A stretch of DNA of 64,000 bases from Burkholderiales bacterium (GCA_016177875.1 JACOUL010000017.1:62001-126000), one strand, 5' to 3'. Shown: positions 9,501 to 16,693, numbered from the stretch's first letter. Notes: generated by a model from the letters alone, not told the origin. A program made the numbers and translations.

Positions 9501-9789
9501 TCAGCTCGATCTGGCCCGACTCCAGCCGATCGATTAAATCTTCCGTCGTTTCTGTAATGATCGCCACACCATCGATGTCGACGATCTGCAGTGCGCCATG
9601 CGCCTGGTGCAGAAAAGTCTTGGCCTGCCGGAGCGTCGTGGTGCGCGTTTCAGCATCTTGCGGGACGGCTTCGAATACAGCGGTTTTCGAGCGGTTCAGG
9701 GCTTCGCGGATTTCGCCCATCACCCATGAAAGCGAGCCGGCATCGAAGTTGTCGCGTATGCCTGGTGGGGCCGAAGAAGGGGTGGTCAT
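3508..9789 (-). CDS. pilL: PilL/ChpA: multi-Hpt hybrid CheA-type histidine kinase of the type IV pilus chemosensory system
   Basis: 2,093 residues. Two degenerate Hpt-like bundles lie near residues 60 and 495 (LHQAHGALQI, LHQIGGALAI). Three phosphorylatable Hpt domains follow: His769 (FHTLKGSGRMVG), His1062 (AHSLAGSSATVG) and His1342 (LHTVKGSARMAG). Next come a CheA-type dimerisation helix near 1480, an HATPase core (N-box LLRNAIVHG, Asn1657; DDGQGL; GRGVGMD; GKGTTF), a CheW-like domain and a C-terminal receiver with Asp2019 (LVDIEMPRMDG). Pro/Ala/Glu linkers join the Hpt domains. The kinase is expected to take signals from PilJ through PilI and phosphorylate PilG/PilH to tune pilus extension, retraction and twitching. 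It is last in the operon. An AGGT-type ribosome site precedes the ATG, and a terminator-like hairpin lies just upstream of it. Confidence 0.97.
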   Translation of the reverse strand: MTTPSSAPPGIRDNFDAGSLSWVMGEIREALNRSKTAVFEAVPQDAETRTTTLRQAKTFLHQAHGALQIVDIDGVAIITETTEDLIDRLESGQIELNHQVAQIIENAYQALIEYLEELLSGVPHQPVRLFPYYKSLLEVRSAERIHPADLFFPNLAIRPQLPPIDSAAFSESIDYVALRQKFERALLPFLKKNDPASETANSRAMRDIVDQVERTQSNQQSRAFWWVLHAFAEAVAAGQIRKEIYVKQLFARINLQIRRLSEGSASIAERLLRDALFFLARVEQPSPRAVQVRTAYQLDGLVPLDYDKKRYGQVDADALALAKSRLSQAKNLWNRIAAGDVSVADNFGAEMKGLTEAVSKLGSQALLKLMRELNGIARHAAANSQTGSMLGLEMATSLLFVENALTNISRLADDFSQRADAMTARLLAVVGGEVPTESAEWLDEMSREAQQRQTMAALAGEMQNSLRQVEKQLDEFFREPTERGSLAQIDPILHQIGGALAILDQDDALRAVEHVRQAVRVFAEGGEGPAPDVGAFQHVAQNVGALSFFIETLQLQPESAKHRFSFDERQGMFRANLIERSETPDAGQDNVVVVPALSEDDNPSPTSADQQIPVLPTVEQELQLRQQQTADLARSLSQQPDNPELQEQLKESLEQVQLDAALVDNQEAGDRAQSVIEKLQTPGFVPTEESLAEIVMPAPIAVAPPPPPPASTVASAPVQVSDEDVDAELLEIFLGEAVEVLECIHNTLPMSRQEPHNQEHLTTLRRSFHTLKGSGRMVGLMAFGEGAWAIEQVLNLKLAEAQGGTPDLYALLEKAHEVMSVWVEDLQTQGKSGRTPDAMIVAAERVKQGQPFSYEEVAPALSEPVAEPVADAAVENEPEAQPQEAAEGSLIVAEAPSEAPAEDLNFGEITIDLPAEAEIVSAPVAEFALAIEEELAAEPEVIAASVPDDGPQDVEFTESLSVDFAAQEPIVEIGEPQPEPVPELVIPQPVPVAEVIEFPTMQAVPERDDNVKRIGNLEISVPLHNIYLAETDELVRMLAHDIAEWRHEPERNVNILAVHAAHSLAGSSATVGFVSLQEVAHALEMVLQCLSRKPVPLNDEEFDLLEYSVERLKSMLQMFALAEMPAHEPEMVGLLSRMQQSLEARAIAMERAQLDPNAPVVDALLASETMEAEFAEPVAEQTAEPEQVAEPEQVIEPEQAVEPEQIVASIDATPEEPAAPSLSEEVQSEPLEAAMPIIDAIAVVEAPEATEPPVAEVAPIVPEPQERTPEIPLPVAEPIAAKPETAVPDAGVVIKDELDADLLPVFLEEGRDMLPEIGEKLRGWQQNMGDIGLPQGLLRLLHTVKGSARMAGAMQLGQHMHEMETRIETIMHSGFPSAMALDDLLSRYDYALQLFEVLQNPNAVAPAPFGQAPAEPAAPAAAQESGISSGPVELTSIVPIMPGRTSGPMAAPAAAPRQVAAPTANTPLVRVRADILDRLVNQAGEVSITRSKLETEVGTLRASLSELTENVNRLRTQLREIEMQAESQISSRMAFSGERDFDPLEFDRFTRLQELTRMMAESVNDVSSVQQNLTRTVDSANDDLVTQGRLTRDLQQDLMRVRMVQFASVSERLFRVTRQASKELDKRVNLDIRGSAVEMDRSVLEKMAGPFEHLLRNAIVHGIESKDKRRATGKSDIGELLVEIRQEGNEVVIQFTDDGQGLNVERIKAKAESAGLLSADMTESEITDLIFHPGFSTADSVTELAGRGVGMDVVRSEAAALGGRVSTKSELGKGTTFTIHLPLTLAVTQVVLLSTGGKIFAVPSVLVEQVQQLKVNTLTAAYNEGAVIWQSQRVPMYYLSTLLGDKEATAVAQQYTPLVIMKSGEDRVALHVDQVIGNREVVVKNIGPQLARMIGVAGATVLGSGDIVLILNPVPLAQKAAHESVRAPRIIPSDAPEAMGAVAEMVQPAAPSQPTPPQSEAVQGLRTQHIIMVVDDSLTVRRVTQRLLQREGYQVVLAKDGVDALEQLQAITPDVMLVDIEMPRMDGFDLTRNVRGDERTKHIPIIMITSRTASKHRNYAMELGVNEYLGKPYQEEDLLRHIAGFIGKETPVN
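6175..6258 (-). repeat. 18-bp tandem repeat inside pilL (EPEQ-type hexapeptide repeats)
   Basis: Four full 18-bp units (6175-6192, 6193-6210, 6211-6228, 6229-6246) and a partial fifth share the core TTGTTCCGGCTC on the plus strand. On the coding strand each unit encodes a hexapeptide of the form (A/V/I)EPEQ(V/A/I), at about residues 1177-1205 of PilL, in the linker between the second and third phosphorylatable Hpt domains. Being a multiple of three, unit gain or loss would keep the reading frame. Confidence 0.9.
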
Positions 9790-9807
9790 GACTACCTCGC
9801 GGAATTC

Positions 9808-9838
9808 AAAAATGACAAGCCGAGATTACGGCTTGTCA
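9808..9838 (-). terminator. Terminator-like hairpin between pilJ and pilL
   Basis: On the minus strand TGACAAGCCG pairs perfectly with CGGCTTGTCA (10 bp) around a 6-nt loop, and five T follow. It lies in the 75-bp gap between the pilJ stop (9865) and the pilL ATG (9789), with the T-run ending 18 nt before pilL. It has every feature of an intrinsic terminator, yet pilL is expected to be co-transcribed, so partial termination or mRNA-end protection is likely. Confidence 0.8.
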
Positions 9839-9864
9839 CCATGCATCACATAAGAGCGTTCCGA

Positions 9865-12186
9865 TTAGGCTGCCACGCGGAAGCGCGATACCGAGTTCTT
9901 CAACTCTTCGGCCAGTCGGGTCAGCTCGCGAATGGACTCGGCGGTCTGTTGCGTACCTTCCGTCGTATGTTCGGTCACCGTCAGAATGCTTTGAATACTC
10001 TGCGCCACGCCGTTCGCGGAAGTCGCCTGCCGCTCGGTCGCTGCCGAAATACCCTGAATCAGTTCTGCAAGCTGGTTAGAAACGCGTCGGATGTCCGACA
10101 GCGCGGCGCCTGCAGCGTCAGATAGCTTTGCCCCCTCAACCACACCCTGTGTGGATTTTTCCATAGCGGCCACCGCATCGTGCGTATCGGTCTGAATGGT
10201 ACGCACCAGCGCGCCGATCTGCTTGGTCGCTTCAGCGGAACGTTCTGCCAGTCGCTGCACCTCTTCCGCAACCACCGAGAAGCCGCGGCCCGCTTCGCCT
10301 GCAGATGCCGCCTGAATCGCAGCGTTCAGCGCCAGCACGTTGGTTTGTTCGGTAATGTCTGAAATCAGTTCGGTAATCTCGCCGATCTCCTGCGACGATT
10401 CACCCAGACGTTTGATTCGCTTCGACGTTTCCTGGATCTGATCGCGAATCTCGTGCATACCTTTAATCGCGTTTTCCACCGCCTTGGCGCCTTCTTCCGC
10501 AGCCGTCACGGACTGACGTGCAACTTCAGCGGATTCGTTCGCAGACTTGGAAACGTCGGTAATTTGCACCGCCATTTCCAATACCGCTTGACCGGTTTCT
10601 TTAATGTCGCGCGACTGTTTCTGAGACGCGACCAGCAGTTCCGAGGAAATGTTTTGGGCTTGGCTCGATGCGTTGGTAACCTGCTCAGCCGTCGTGGTAA
10701 CACGACCTACCAGCACGCGCAGCTCTTCCACCGTGTAGTTCACGGAGTCGGCGATCGCACCGGTGATGTCTTCCGACACCGTTGCCTGCACCGTCAAGTC
10801 ACCGTCTGCAACCTCCTGCAGTTCGTTCATCAGCCGCAAAATAGCCGCCTGGTTTTGGTCGTTGATGCGCTTGGCTTCCTCTTCCTGCATCTGCGCATGC
10901 AGACGCTGCGCTTCCGCCTCCTGCCTCTGTTCTTCCGCTTCCTTCGCGCGGTTACGGCTGTCTTGCAGCACGACGATAGCAACGCCGCCGGCCGCAACTA
11001 ACGCAACAACAGAGAACAGCACCATCATCCAAAACGAGAAGCTGAAGCTATCCTGTTCTTTGCGATAGCTGCTTTGCAGAGACTCAAGGTTATGTTTCAA
11101 GGTTTCATTTTCGGTGAACAGAAGTTGCTCAGCTTTTTTGGCTTCGACAAAATTCTGCAGGCTGCCGAGAACGCTGGAAACCTGCTTATGGTATTCGGTG
11201 AAAACGTTCTGCAATTCCACGATTTTTTCGCGCGTATCTGCGTCGCGCGTGGCCGACAATCGCAGGATCTCACTACCGTTCAAGAAACCTTCAAGGACAT
11301 CTTTAAAGGTGTTGGCATCTTTACCCAGCTGGAATGCTGTCTCAGGACTCGTGCCCTGGGTAGTAAGGAAGGAGTTTGCGCTACGGGCCATGCGTTGCGT
11401 CAGCATCACCAATTGGCCCGCTGCGGAAATTTCACGCGGGCTCGCGCCGGTCTGCACCTTCAAGGTTGAAATCTGGTCGGCCAGTTCCAACATATCGGGC
11501 GTTTTAGCGTTCAATTCTTTCAGGGTCTTACCGAATCCCATCAACTCTTTTTGCAGCTTTAGAATCGTACTGGCAGACCGTTCCGAGTTTTCCCAGGCGC
11601 GCTGCGTATCGTCCAGAATGCGCTTCATGAAGGTATTCGGCGCACCGATCTTGGTACCTTTATAAATGCCGCCGCTGTACAGGGTATTGAGGTCGGATTG
11701 CAATTCATTTCGGCTGTCCTGAAGCTGCTTGAAAGCTTCATCATTGCCTTGAATCGCATTCGGCGCCGCTTTACCGATACGCTGCGAGTGCATCAGCATC
11801 TCTGCAGCGATCTGGGTCTGCGTGGCTGCAATAGAAGAACTACGGGCATTCGCAAACACGAACACGATTGCCAGCAAGAGCGCGCCGCCCAAAGCCAGGA
11901 AGAGTAAGCGAACCTGTTCCTGCAGCGGCATTTCGCCGATCCAAGGCAAGCGGAAATCGCCGCTTTTCTCGAGCACGTCGCCGATGAAGGTCGCATCAGG
12001 ATTACGAGTCTTGGCCTTCACTTTGGCTTCGGACGCAGCAGAGGGCACCGGCGCTTCTTCGCCGGTATTCAGCGGCCGATAATCGCCCGCATCATCGTCG
12101 GACATGTCGTCCGGATAGTCCCCTTGCGCGTCAAGGTCGTCCTTCTTGCCCTTGTTTGAAAACGGATTCTTGAACGCCATTGCCAT
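9865..12186 (-). CDS. pilJ: PilJ: methyl-accepting chemoreceptor for type IV pili
   Basis: 773 residues. Unusual N-terminal cytoplasmic tail of about 90 residues, rich in Asp, Lys and Pro. TM1 is at about 92-112 ([19 protein letters not shown]). Two PilJ-type helical periplasmic modules follow, both with the [12 protein letters not shown] / [12 protein letters not shown] pattern. TM2 is [20 protein letters not shown], then a HAMP-like segment. The signalling hairpin tip is [20 protein letters not shown], with [20 protein letters not shown] after it, typical of MCPs that bind CheA/CheW. It should pair with PilI (CheW) and PilL (CheA). No CheR/CheB (PilK/ChpB) gene is seen in this operon. Start at 12186 follows a GGAG site; a second ATG two codons on is possible. 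The 3' side carries the hairpin at 9808-9838. Confidence 0.96.
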   Translation of the reverse strand: MAMAFKNPFSNKGKKDDLDAQGDYPDDMSDDDAGDYRPLNTGEEAPVPSAASEAKVKAKTRNPDATFIGDVLEKSGDFRLPWIGEMPLQEQVRLLFLALGGALLLAIVFVFANARSSSIAATQTQIAAEMLMHSQRIGKAAPNAIQGNDEAFKQLQDSRNELQSDLNTLYSGGIYKGTKIGAPNTFMKRILDDTQRAWENSERSASTILKLQKELMGFGKTLKELNAKTPDMLELADQISTLKVQTGASPREISAAGQLVMLTQRMARSANSFLTTQGTSPETAFQLGKDANTFKDVLEGFLNGSEILRLSATRDADTREKIVELQNVFTEYHKQVSSVLGSLQNFVEAKKAEQLLFTENETLKHNLESLQSSYRKEQDSFSFSFWMMVLFSVVALVAAGGVAIVVLQDSRNRAKEAEEQRQEAEAQRLHAQMQEEEAKRINDQNQAAILRLMNELQEVADGDLTVQATVSEDITGAIADSVNYTVEELRVLVGRVTTTAEQVTNASSQAQNISSELLVASQKQSRDIKETGQAVLEMAVQITDVSKSANESAEVARQSVTAAEEGAKAVENAIKGMHEIRDQIQETSKRIKRLGESSQEIGEITELISDITEQTNVLALNAAIQAASAGEAGRGFSVVAEEVQRLAERSAEATKQIGALVRTIQTDTHDAVAAMEKSTQGVVEGAKLSDAAGAALSDIRRVSNQLAELIQGISAATERQATSANGVAQSIQSILTVTEHTTEGTQQTAESIRELTRLAEELKNSVSRFRVAA

Positions 12187-12214
12187 TACAGAGTCTCCTA
12201 ATATTTCGGTGCGC

Positions 12215-12236
12215 TGTCAGGTTGCGCGCCCTGACA
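12215..12236 (-). repeat. Inverted repeat in the pilI-pilJ gap
   Basis: TGTCAGG and CCTGACA arms (7 bp, perfect) around an 8-nt GC-rich loop, in the 51-bp gap just after the pilI stop codon. No T-run follows, so it is not a terminator; an intercistronic mRNA hairpin is the simplest reading. Confidence 0.6.
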
Positions 12237-12237
12237 T

Positions 12238-12813
12238 TTACAAGCCTACTTGCAAAAATTGTTGGTCCTGCACAATTAATGAAAGATTGAGTTCAGTCCA
12301 AACATTGGAATCGCGGTCTACATACTGGTGCGCCACCCAGGACGCAGTACCATCCGCGCCGCTTTCCTGCACTTGCATTTCGCTTACGTTACGCAAACCC
12401 AGCACGCGCGACACCAACAGGCCACAATTGAAAGATAGCGTCGGCGCAAACACGACGATCCGGCTTTCACGGTCAACCGGCGTGACGCCTTGCCCTTGAA
12501 AACGGGCCAGGTCCACTACGCTAATTAATGTGCCGCGGACGTTTGCCAAGCCCAAAAACCAATCCTGGGTCAGAGGCACCTTCGTAACGGCGCCTACCGA
12601 CATAATTTCGCCGGCTTCACGCAAATCCAACAGATAGCGGTTAGCCCCGATCAACACACCCAGCTGACTAACATGGGTAGACGCACCGGCGCGCGCCGCC
12701 TGCATGCGCTCGACCAGCTGTATCTGGAATTCGCGCAGGCGGGTGCGGCGGGTAGTGGTATCCGGTTTCTTTTGCGTTGTTTCCGGTACCAGATCCGGCG
12801 TGGATGAAGTCAT
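12238..12813 (-). CDS. pilI: PilI: CheW-like adaptor of the type IV pilus chemosensory system
   Basis: 191 residues with a single CheW domain. The N-terminal ~40 residues include TRLREFQIQLVERMQAARAG. The core has GANRYLLDLREAGEIMSVGA, then VPLTQDWFLGLANVRGTLIS, where WFLGLANVRG is the conserved CheW/PilI strand-turn, and VDLARFQGQ. CheW proteins bridge chemoreceptor tips and the CheA kinase at the membrane. Here the partners should be PilJ (next gene) and PilL. The gene sits 9 bp after pilH and 51 bp before pilJ, in the conserved order pilG-H-I-J. Confidence 0.94.
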   Translation of the reverse strand: MTSSTPDLVPETTQKKPDTTTRRTRLREFQIQLVERMQAARAGASTHVSQLGVLIGANRYLLDLREAGEIMSVGAVTKVPLTQDWFLGLANVRGTLISVVDLARFQGQGVTPVDRESRIVVFAPTLSFNCGLLVSRVLGLRNVSEMQVQESGADGTASWVAHQYVDRDSNVWTELNLSLIVQDQQFLQVGL

Positions 12814-12822
12814 GAGCGGCGA

Positions 12823-13188
12823 TTATCCTAGCGCTGCGATTTTCGCCAGCAGTTCCTGAGGGTCAACCGGCTTGACCACATAATCCCGCGCGCCCTGACG
12901 CAAACCCCATATGCGATCGGTTTCCTGATTCTTGCTGGTGCAAATGATGATAGGCACATCCTGGGTATCCGGATCGCGCGAAATGGCCCGCGTGACTTGA
13001 AACCCGTTTTGACCCGGCATCACCACATCCATGAGGATCAAATGCGGCTTGTCAGCCTTAATTTTGGTCATTGCCTCTTCTCCGTTTTCGGCAGTCGATA
13101 CCGAAAAGCCGTTCTTGACCAGAATATCCGTCAGGAAATAGCGCTCGGTCGGAGAATCGTCCACGATGAGTACTTTTTTAATAGGCAT
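12823..13188 (-). CDS. pilH: PilH: single-domain response regulator
   Basis: A stand-alone receiver domain of 121 residues. The acidic pair is in VLIVDDSPTE, the phospho-acceptor is Asp54 (LILMDVVMPGQNG), and the Thr/Ser and Lys switch residues are in IIICTSKNQ and YVVKPVDP. The ERYFLTDILVKNGF segment after VDDSPT is typical of PilH. In the Pil-Chp pathway PilH is reported to favour pilus retraction or act as a phosphate sink for PilL. It lies 16 bp downstream of pilG. Start MPIKK at 13188 is preferred to the in-frame start two codons upstream (13194). Confidence 0.94.
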   Translation of the reverse strand: MPIKKVLIVDDSPTERYFLTDILVKNGFSVSTAENGEEAMTKIKADKPHLILMDVVMPGQNGFQVTRAISRDPDTQDVPIIICTSKNQETDRIWGLRQGARDYVVKPVDPQELLAKIAALG

Positions 13189-13209
13189 TTTCAACCTTTA
13201 CATCGAGAG

Positions 13210-13605
13210 TTACTTGGAAACTGCTGTGTATTCGCGCACTGTCTTCAACAGGCTGTCCTTGGTGAACGGCTTGGTGAGATAGGCATTCGATCCGACCATC
13301 GCCCCACGCGCACGATCGAACAAGCCATCCTTCGAGGACAGCATGATAACGGGCGTCGTGTGGAATTTCGCGCTTTTCTTGATGAGCGCGCAGGTCTGAT
13401 ATCCGTCCAGCCTAGGCATTAAGATGTCGCAGAAAATCAATGCCGGGCGGTGATCATTCATTTTGGCAAGCGCGTCGAAGCCGTCTTCAGCGAGAACGAC
13501 CTGATAACCTGCCTGCCCTAGAAATATCTCCGCGGATCGCCGAATGGTGCTGCTATCGTCAATCACCATGATTTTCAAATTGCCATTGTCCGGTGATGTT
13601 GTCAT
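13210..13605 (-). CDS. pilG: PilG: single-domain response regulator
   Basis: 131-residue receiver domain with a short N-terminal extension. Acidic pocket in IMVIDDSSTIRRSAEIFL, phospho-acceptor Asp60 (IFCDILMPRLDGYQ), Ser and Lys switch residues in VIMLSSKDG and YLTKPFTKDSLL. PilG homologues receive phosphate from the PilL/ChpA kinase and promote pilus extension through PilB and cAMP-linked factors in Pseudomonas; the downstream route here is unknown. It is the first gene of the pilGHIJL operon, with a likely sigma-70 promoter 30-60 bp upstream. Confidence 0.95.
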   Translation of the reverse strand: MTTSPDNGNLKIMVIDDSSTIRRSAEIFLGQAGYQVVLAEDGFDALAKMNDHRPALIFCDILMPRLDGYQTCALIKKSAKFHTTPVIMLSSKDGLFDRARGAMVGSNAYLTKPFTKDSLLKTVREYTAVSK

Positions 13606-13634
13606 GGCGTATTTTTTCTCATTAAATTTTGTCC

Positions 13635-13664
13635 AATATACGACCCAACTGTAACAAAAAGCAA
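13635..13664 (-). promoter_or_regulatory. Predicted sigma-70 promoter of pilG operon
   Basis: On the minus strand a -35-like TTGCTT (13659-13664) and a -10-like TATATT (13635-13640) are 18 bp apart, upstream of the pilG ATG at 13605. The 219-bp pilG-rubredoxin gap is AT-rich and contains no other convincing gene. Confidence 0.55.
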
Positions 13665-13824
13665 GATGCTTTAGAACAACGCCGGAATGAAGATTTTGTG
13701 ACCCGTGGTTTTTATGCGAAAAAATTTCCTATTTCGCAACAGGTCGGCAAATGCTTCTAGAATAAAGAATAAAGAAGCGGCAACCCCTCTTATTCATTCA
13801 CGCCGATCAGATTGCCACAATTTA

Positions 13825-14016
13825 TTAAATAACCACCATCTCAAAATCTTCTTTGCGGGCACCGCATTCCGGGCAAGTCCAGTTCATCGGCACATCGGCC
13901 CAGCGGGTGCCTGGAGCAATGCCCTCTTCCGGCAAACCAGCCGCCTCATCGTAAACCCAACCGCAAATCAGACACATCCAGGTCTTAAATTCTTCTTTTG
14001 ATGCTTCGTTACTCAC
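13825..14016 (-). CDS. Rubredoxin
   Basis: Small iron-sulfur electron carrier, one Fe bound by four cysteines. The two knuckles are CLICGWVYDE and CPECGARKEDF, with the central GTRWADVPMNW typical of rubredoxins. A GTG start at 14016 gives 63 residues and has an AGGG site at good distance; an upstream in-frame ATG at 14037 would give 70 residues but has no ribosome site. It is divergent from the ThiD-like gene. A rubredoxin beside thiD-type genes is common in Burkholderiales. The redox partner is not encoded nearby. Confidence 0.93.
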   Translation of the reverse strand: MSNEASKEEFKTWMCLICGWVYDEAAGLPEEGIAPGTRWADVPMNWTCPECGARKEDFEMVVI

Positions 14017-14085
14017 AATTGGCTGCCCTTTAATCATAAAATGGAAAGGCGACTATCTTAATCTACGATCCGCGCAAAACCAAAC

Positions 14086-14946
14086 GTGCCTAATCAAACC
14101 TCCCCCCTCGTTCTCACCTTCAATGCCAGCGACCCGGTTGGCGCGGTCGGATTGCAAGCCGACTTGGCTGCTTTCGCCGCGATGGGTTGCCACGGATTGT
14201 CGATCATTACCTCTATCCTCATCGGCGACACGACACAAACCGAGGATGTTCAAGCAATTGACGCCGATTGCGTGGCAGATCAAGCGCGCGTGGTATTGGA
14301 GGATATGCCGGTGGCAGCCTTCAAAATCGGGGCGCTCAGCAGCGTGGAAAATGTCTCGGCAATAGCAGAAATCGTCGCCGACTATCCGGACGTGCCCTTG
14401 ATTCTCGATCCATTTCTCTCGGCCTTGCCGGATCAAGGCATGGAAAGCGAAGACTTATTGTCAGCGCTACGCGAGTTGTTGATTCCGCAGACGACCCTAT
14501 TATTGATTTCGACGGTTGAGCTGACCCGATTTGCAGAAACTTGGCGAGAAGCATCATCGGAAGACTTGCTGGCCCAAGATGCAATGCAATTGATTGAATT
14601 CGGCTGCGAATATGTGCTCGTTACCGGTACGCCAACCGATGTGCACGATGTCGCCAATACGCTATTCGGCGAAACCGGCGTGTTACGCCAAGATAATTGG
14701 CAGCGTGTTTCAGGATCGTTTGCCGGTGCGGGATCGACGCTTTCAGCAACTATCGCCGCACTCTTGGCCAATGGCCTGGATGTCCCCGAAGCGGTATTCG
14801 AAGCGCAGGAATTCACCATCGCCTCGATCGTCAATTCCCAACGGTTTGGGATGGGCAAACTGGTACCGGATCGATATTTCTGGGCACGAGAAAGCGAAAG
14901 TCCTTCAGCGGAAGAAGGCAGCGCCGCCCCTACTGAACCGCACTAA
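14086..14946 (+). CDS. ThiD-like phosphomethylpyrimidine kinase, divergent
   Basis: 286 residues of the ribokinase-like ThiD family (kinase for HMP / HMP-phosphate in thiamine synthesis). Family features seen: an N-terminal strand plus LTFNASDPVGAVGLQADLAA, AMGCHGLSIITSI, KIGALSS, LILDPFLSA and a C-terminal GAGSTLSATIAALLANGLD. Two key places depart from the usual consensus. The Gly-rich substrate loop (normally AGSDxSGGAGIQADLK) is NASDPVGAVGLQADL. The anion-hole loop (normally GTGCTLSxAI) has Ser in place of Cys. It may be a genuine but divergent ThiD or a paralogue with another substrate. The GTG start at 14086 lacks a strong ribosome site. Convergent with corA, 13 bp apart. No TPP riboswitch is seen upstream. 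Confidence 0.82.
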   Translation: MPNQTSPLVLTFNASDPVGAVGLQADLAAFAAMGCHGLSIITSILIGDTTQTEDVQAIDADCVADQARVVLEDMPVAAFKIGALSSVENVSAIAEIVADYPDVPLILDPFLSALPDQGMESEDLLSALRELLIPQTTLLLISTVELTRFAETWREASSEDLLAQDAMQLIEFGCEYVLVTGTPTDVHDVANTLFGETGVLRQDNWQRVSGSFAGAGSTLSATIAALLANGLDVPEAVFEAQEFTIASIVNSQRFGMGKLVPDRYFWARESESPSAEEGSAAPTEPH

Positions 14947-14959
14947 AGTTTAAAAGCGC

Positions 14960-15925
14960 CTACTTCAGCCAGCCGCGCTTTCTAAAGAACCACAGCGGCG
15001 TAATAGCGGATGCCACCATCAGCACGATGGACATGGGGTAACCCATTACCCATTCGAGCTCTGGAATGAATTTGAAATTCATGCCGTAAATACTGGCAAT
15101 CAAAGTCGGCGGCAGGAAAGCCACCGCCGCCACCGAGAAGATCTTGATGATGCGGTTCTGGTTGATGTTGATGAAGCCGATGGTGGCATCCATCAAGAAG
15201 TTAATCTTGTCGAACAAAAAAGCAGTGTGCCCGTCCAGCGATTCGATGTCGCGCAAAATTTGGCGCGCCTCGTCAAACTGCTCGGCGCTCAAAAGACGGC
15301 CGCGCATTAAAAAACTCACGGCGCGCCGGGTATCCATCATGTTGCGGCGAATGCGGCCATTCAAGTCTTCCTCTTGGGCGATCGCGTTCAAGGCGGTTGC
15401 CGCATCTTGGTCGGTCAAATCTTTTTGCAAGACGCTTCTGCTGACATCTTCCAGGCTTTGATACACACCTTCCAGCGCATCGGCGGAATATTCGGCATCG
15501 GTCGCGTAGAGATCGAGTAAAACATCGCGATAGTCGCCAATCGAGCCGGGGCGTGAGCGGGCACGCATACGCACCAATCGAAATACCGGCAAATCTTCGG
15601 CATGAACCGAGAACAAAATATTCTTGGTTAAGATAAACGCAACCGTTACTACCTGCGACGGACCCTCATCCTCTTCGAGCAAAAAGTCGTTACGCAGATT
15701 AAGGTCGCCGTTTTCCGCTTCATAATAGCGGGCGGACGCTTCGATATCTTTGACTTCGTCTTCGTCGGGCAGCGTGACGCCATAAATACTTTTGACCCAG
15801 GCCCGCTCGTTATCGTCCGGATCGGTCAGGTCGACCCAGATCGGCGCCACCCGCTCCAAGTCGGCTCGGCTTTCGATATTGACCTGGTTGAGACGGCCGT
15901 TCTGCAGTACGAATACGTTGATCAT
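14960..15925 (-). CDS. corA: CorA family magnesium/cobalt transporter
   Basis: 321 residues. A large N-terminal cytoplasmic domain (about 1-255) is followed by two membrane helices close to the C-terminus. The signature GMN motif is in SIYGMNFKFIPELE (GMN at 281-283), then the second helix and a basic tail RKRGWLK. CorA forms a pentameric channel for Mg2+ in the inner membrane. It lies 70 bp downstream of mtgA on the same strand and could share its transcript. The upstream gap is too short for an M-box riboswitch, and none is seen. Confidence 0.96.
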   Translation of the reverse strand: MINVFVLQNGRLNQVNIESRADLERVAPIWVDLTDPDDNERAWVKSIYGVTLPDEDEVKDIEASARYYEAENGDLNLRNDFLLEEDEGPSQVVTVAFILTKNILFSVHAEDLPVFRLVRMRARSRPGSIGDYRDVLLDLYATDAEYSADALEGVYQSLEDVSRSVLQKDLTDQDAATALNAIAQEEDLNGRIRRNMMDTRRAVSFLMRGRLLSAEQFDEARQILRDIESLDGHTAFLFDKINFLMDATIGFININQNRIIKIFSVAAVAFLPPTLIASIYGMNFKFIPELEWVMGYPMSIVLMVASAITPLWFFRKRGWLK

Positions 15926-15995
15926 GGATGACTATTCTTTTCCCCGCGCTTTGCGGCCAGAGTGTACGTTCAACCGCAATGGCAGGCAAGAGAAT

Positions 15996-16691
15996 TCAGG
16001 GCAATTCCGCAGCGCCCATGCGACGCAATATCACACTGGTGCGTCGAGCCAAATAGCCGGAGCCGCGATTGCGATCGAAAAAACGCGGATTGGGTAGCAT
16101 TACCGCCAGACGGGCTGCTTGACCAGGGGCGAGGTTAGCGGCCGATACGCCGAAGTAATGCTGGGCCGCTGCCTCCGCGCCAAATATACCGACGCCCCAT
16201 TCGACCACATTCAAGTAAATCTCAAAGATGCGCTCTTTATCCATCAAGAATTCAAGCATGTAGGTAATGATGAGTTCTTGCGCTTTACGCAAGTAGCTGC
16301 GATCGCCGGACAAAAACAAATTTTTAGCCAGCTGCTGGGTGATGGTCGACCCACCCGCGACCACCTTGCGTTTCTTCGTATTTTTTTCATATGCCTTCTG
16401 CAAGGCGTCCCAATCGACGCCCTCATGCCCGGAAAAATTCGAGTCCTCGGAAGCGATGATGGCGCGTTTGAGGTTATTGGAAATCCGGTCGTACGGCACC
16501 CATTTGTGCTGCAGCCTGAAGTTGGGATTTTTTTCCTGCAGCAATTCGCGCTGATGACGCATAAAACTCGTCGTGCCCGGATTATGACCAACCCACCACC
16601 AGATCTGCACGAAAAAATACGCTTGCAGCAAAATCACCAGCGCAATTGGGGCGAGCACCAACCATAACAATAATTTGCGTACGGTCTTCAT
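15996..16691 (-). CDS. mtgA: Monofunctional peptidoglycan glycosyltransferase
   Basis: Polymerises lipid II into glycan strands at the periplasmic face of the inner membrane. About 231 residues: a single N-terminal membrane anchor ([20 protein letters not shown]), then the GT51 domain with the catalytic Glu in [35 protein letters not shown], and [20 protein letters not shown]. There is no transpeptidase domain, so this is MtgA rather than a class A PBP. Start MKTVRKLL at 16691 precedes the membrane segment; longer in-frame starts overlap aroE and look unlikely. It follows aroE by 2 bp, so the two are probably co-transcribed. Confidence 0.96.
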   Translation of the reverse strand: MKTVRKLLLWLVLAPIALVILLQAYFFVQIWWWVGHNPGTTSFMRHQRELLQEKNPNFRLQHKWVPYDRISNNLKRAIIASEDSNFSGHEGVDWDALQKAYEKNTKKRKVVAGGSTITQQLAKNLFLSGDRSYLRKAQELIITYMLEFLMDKERIFEIYLNVVEWGVGIFGAEAAAQHYFGVSAANLAPGQAARLAVMLPNPRFFDRNRGSGYLARRTSVILRRMGAAELP

Positions 16692-16693
16692 AC

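Noticed and set aside
14038..14085. TPP riboswitch upstream of the ThiD-like gene
   Set aside because: The rubredoxin-ThiD gap is far too short and lacks the thi-box sequence.
15926..15995. Mg2+-sensing leader (M-box) ahead of corA
   Set aside because: Only 70 bp separate mtgA and corA, and no M-box-like conserved segments are visible.
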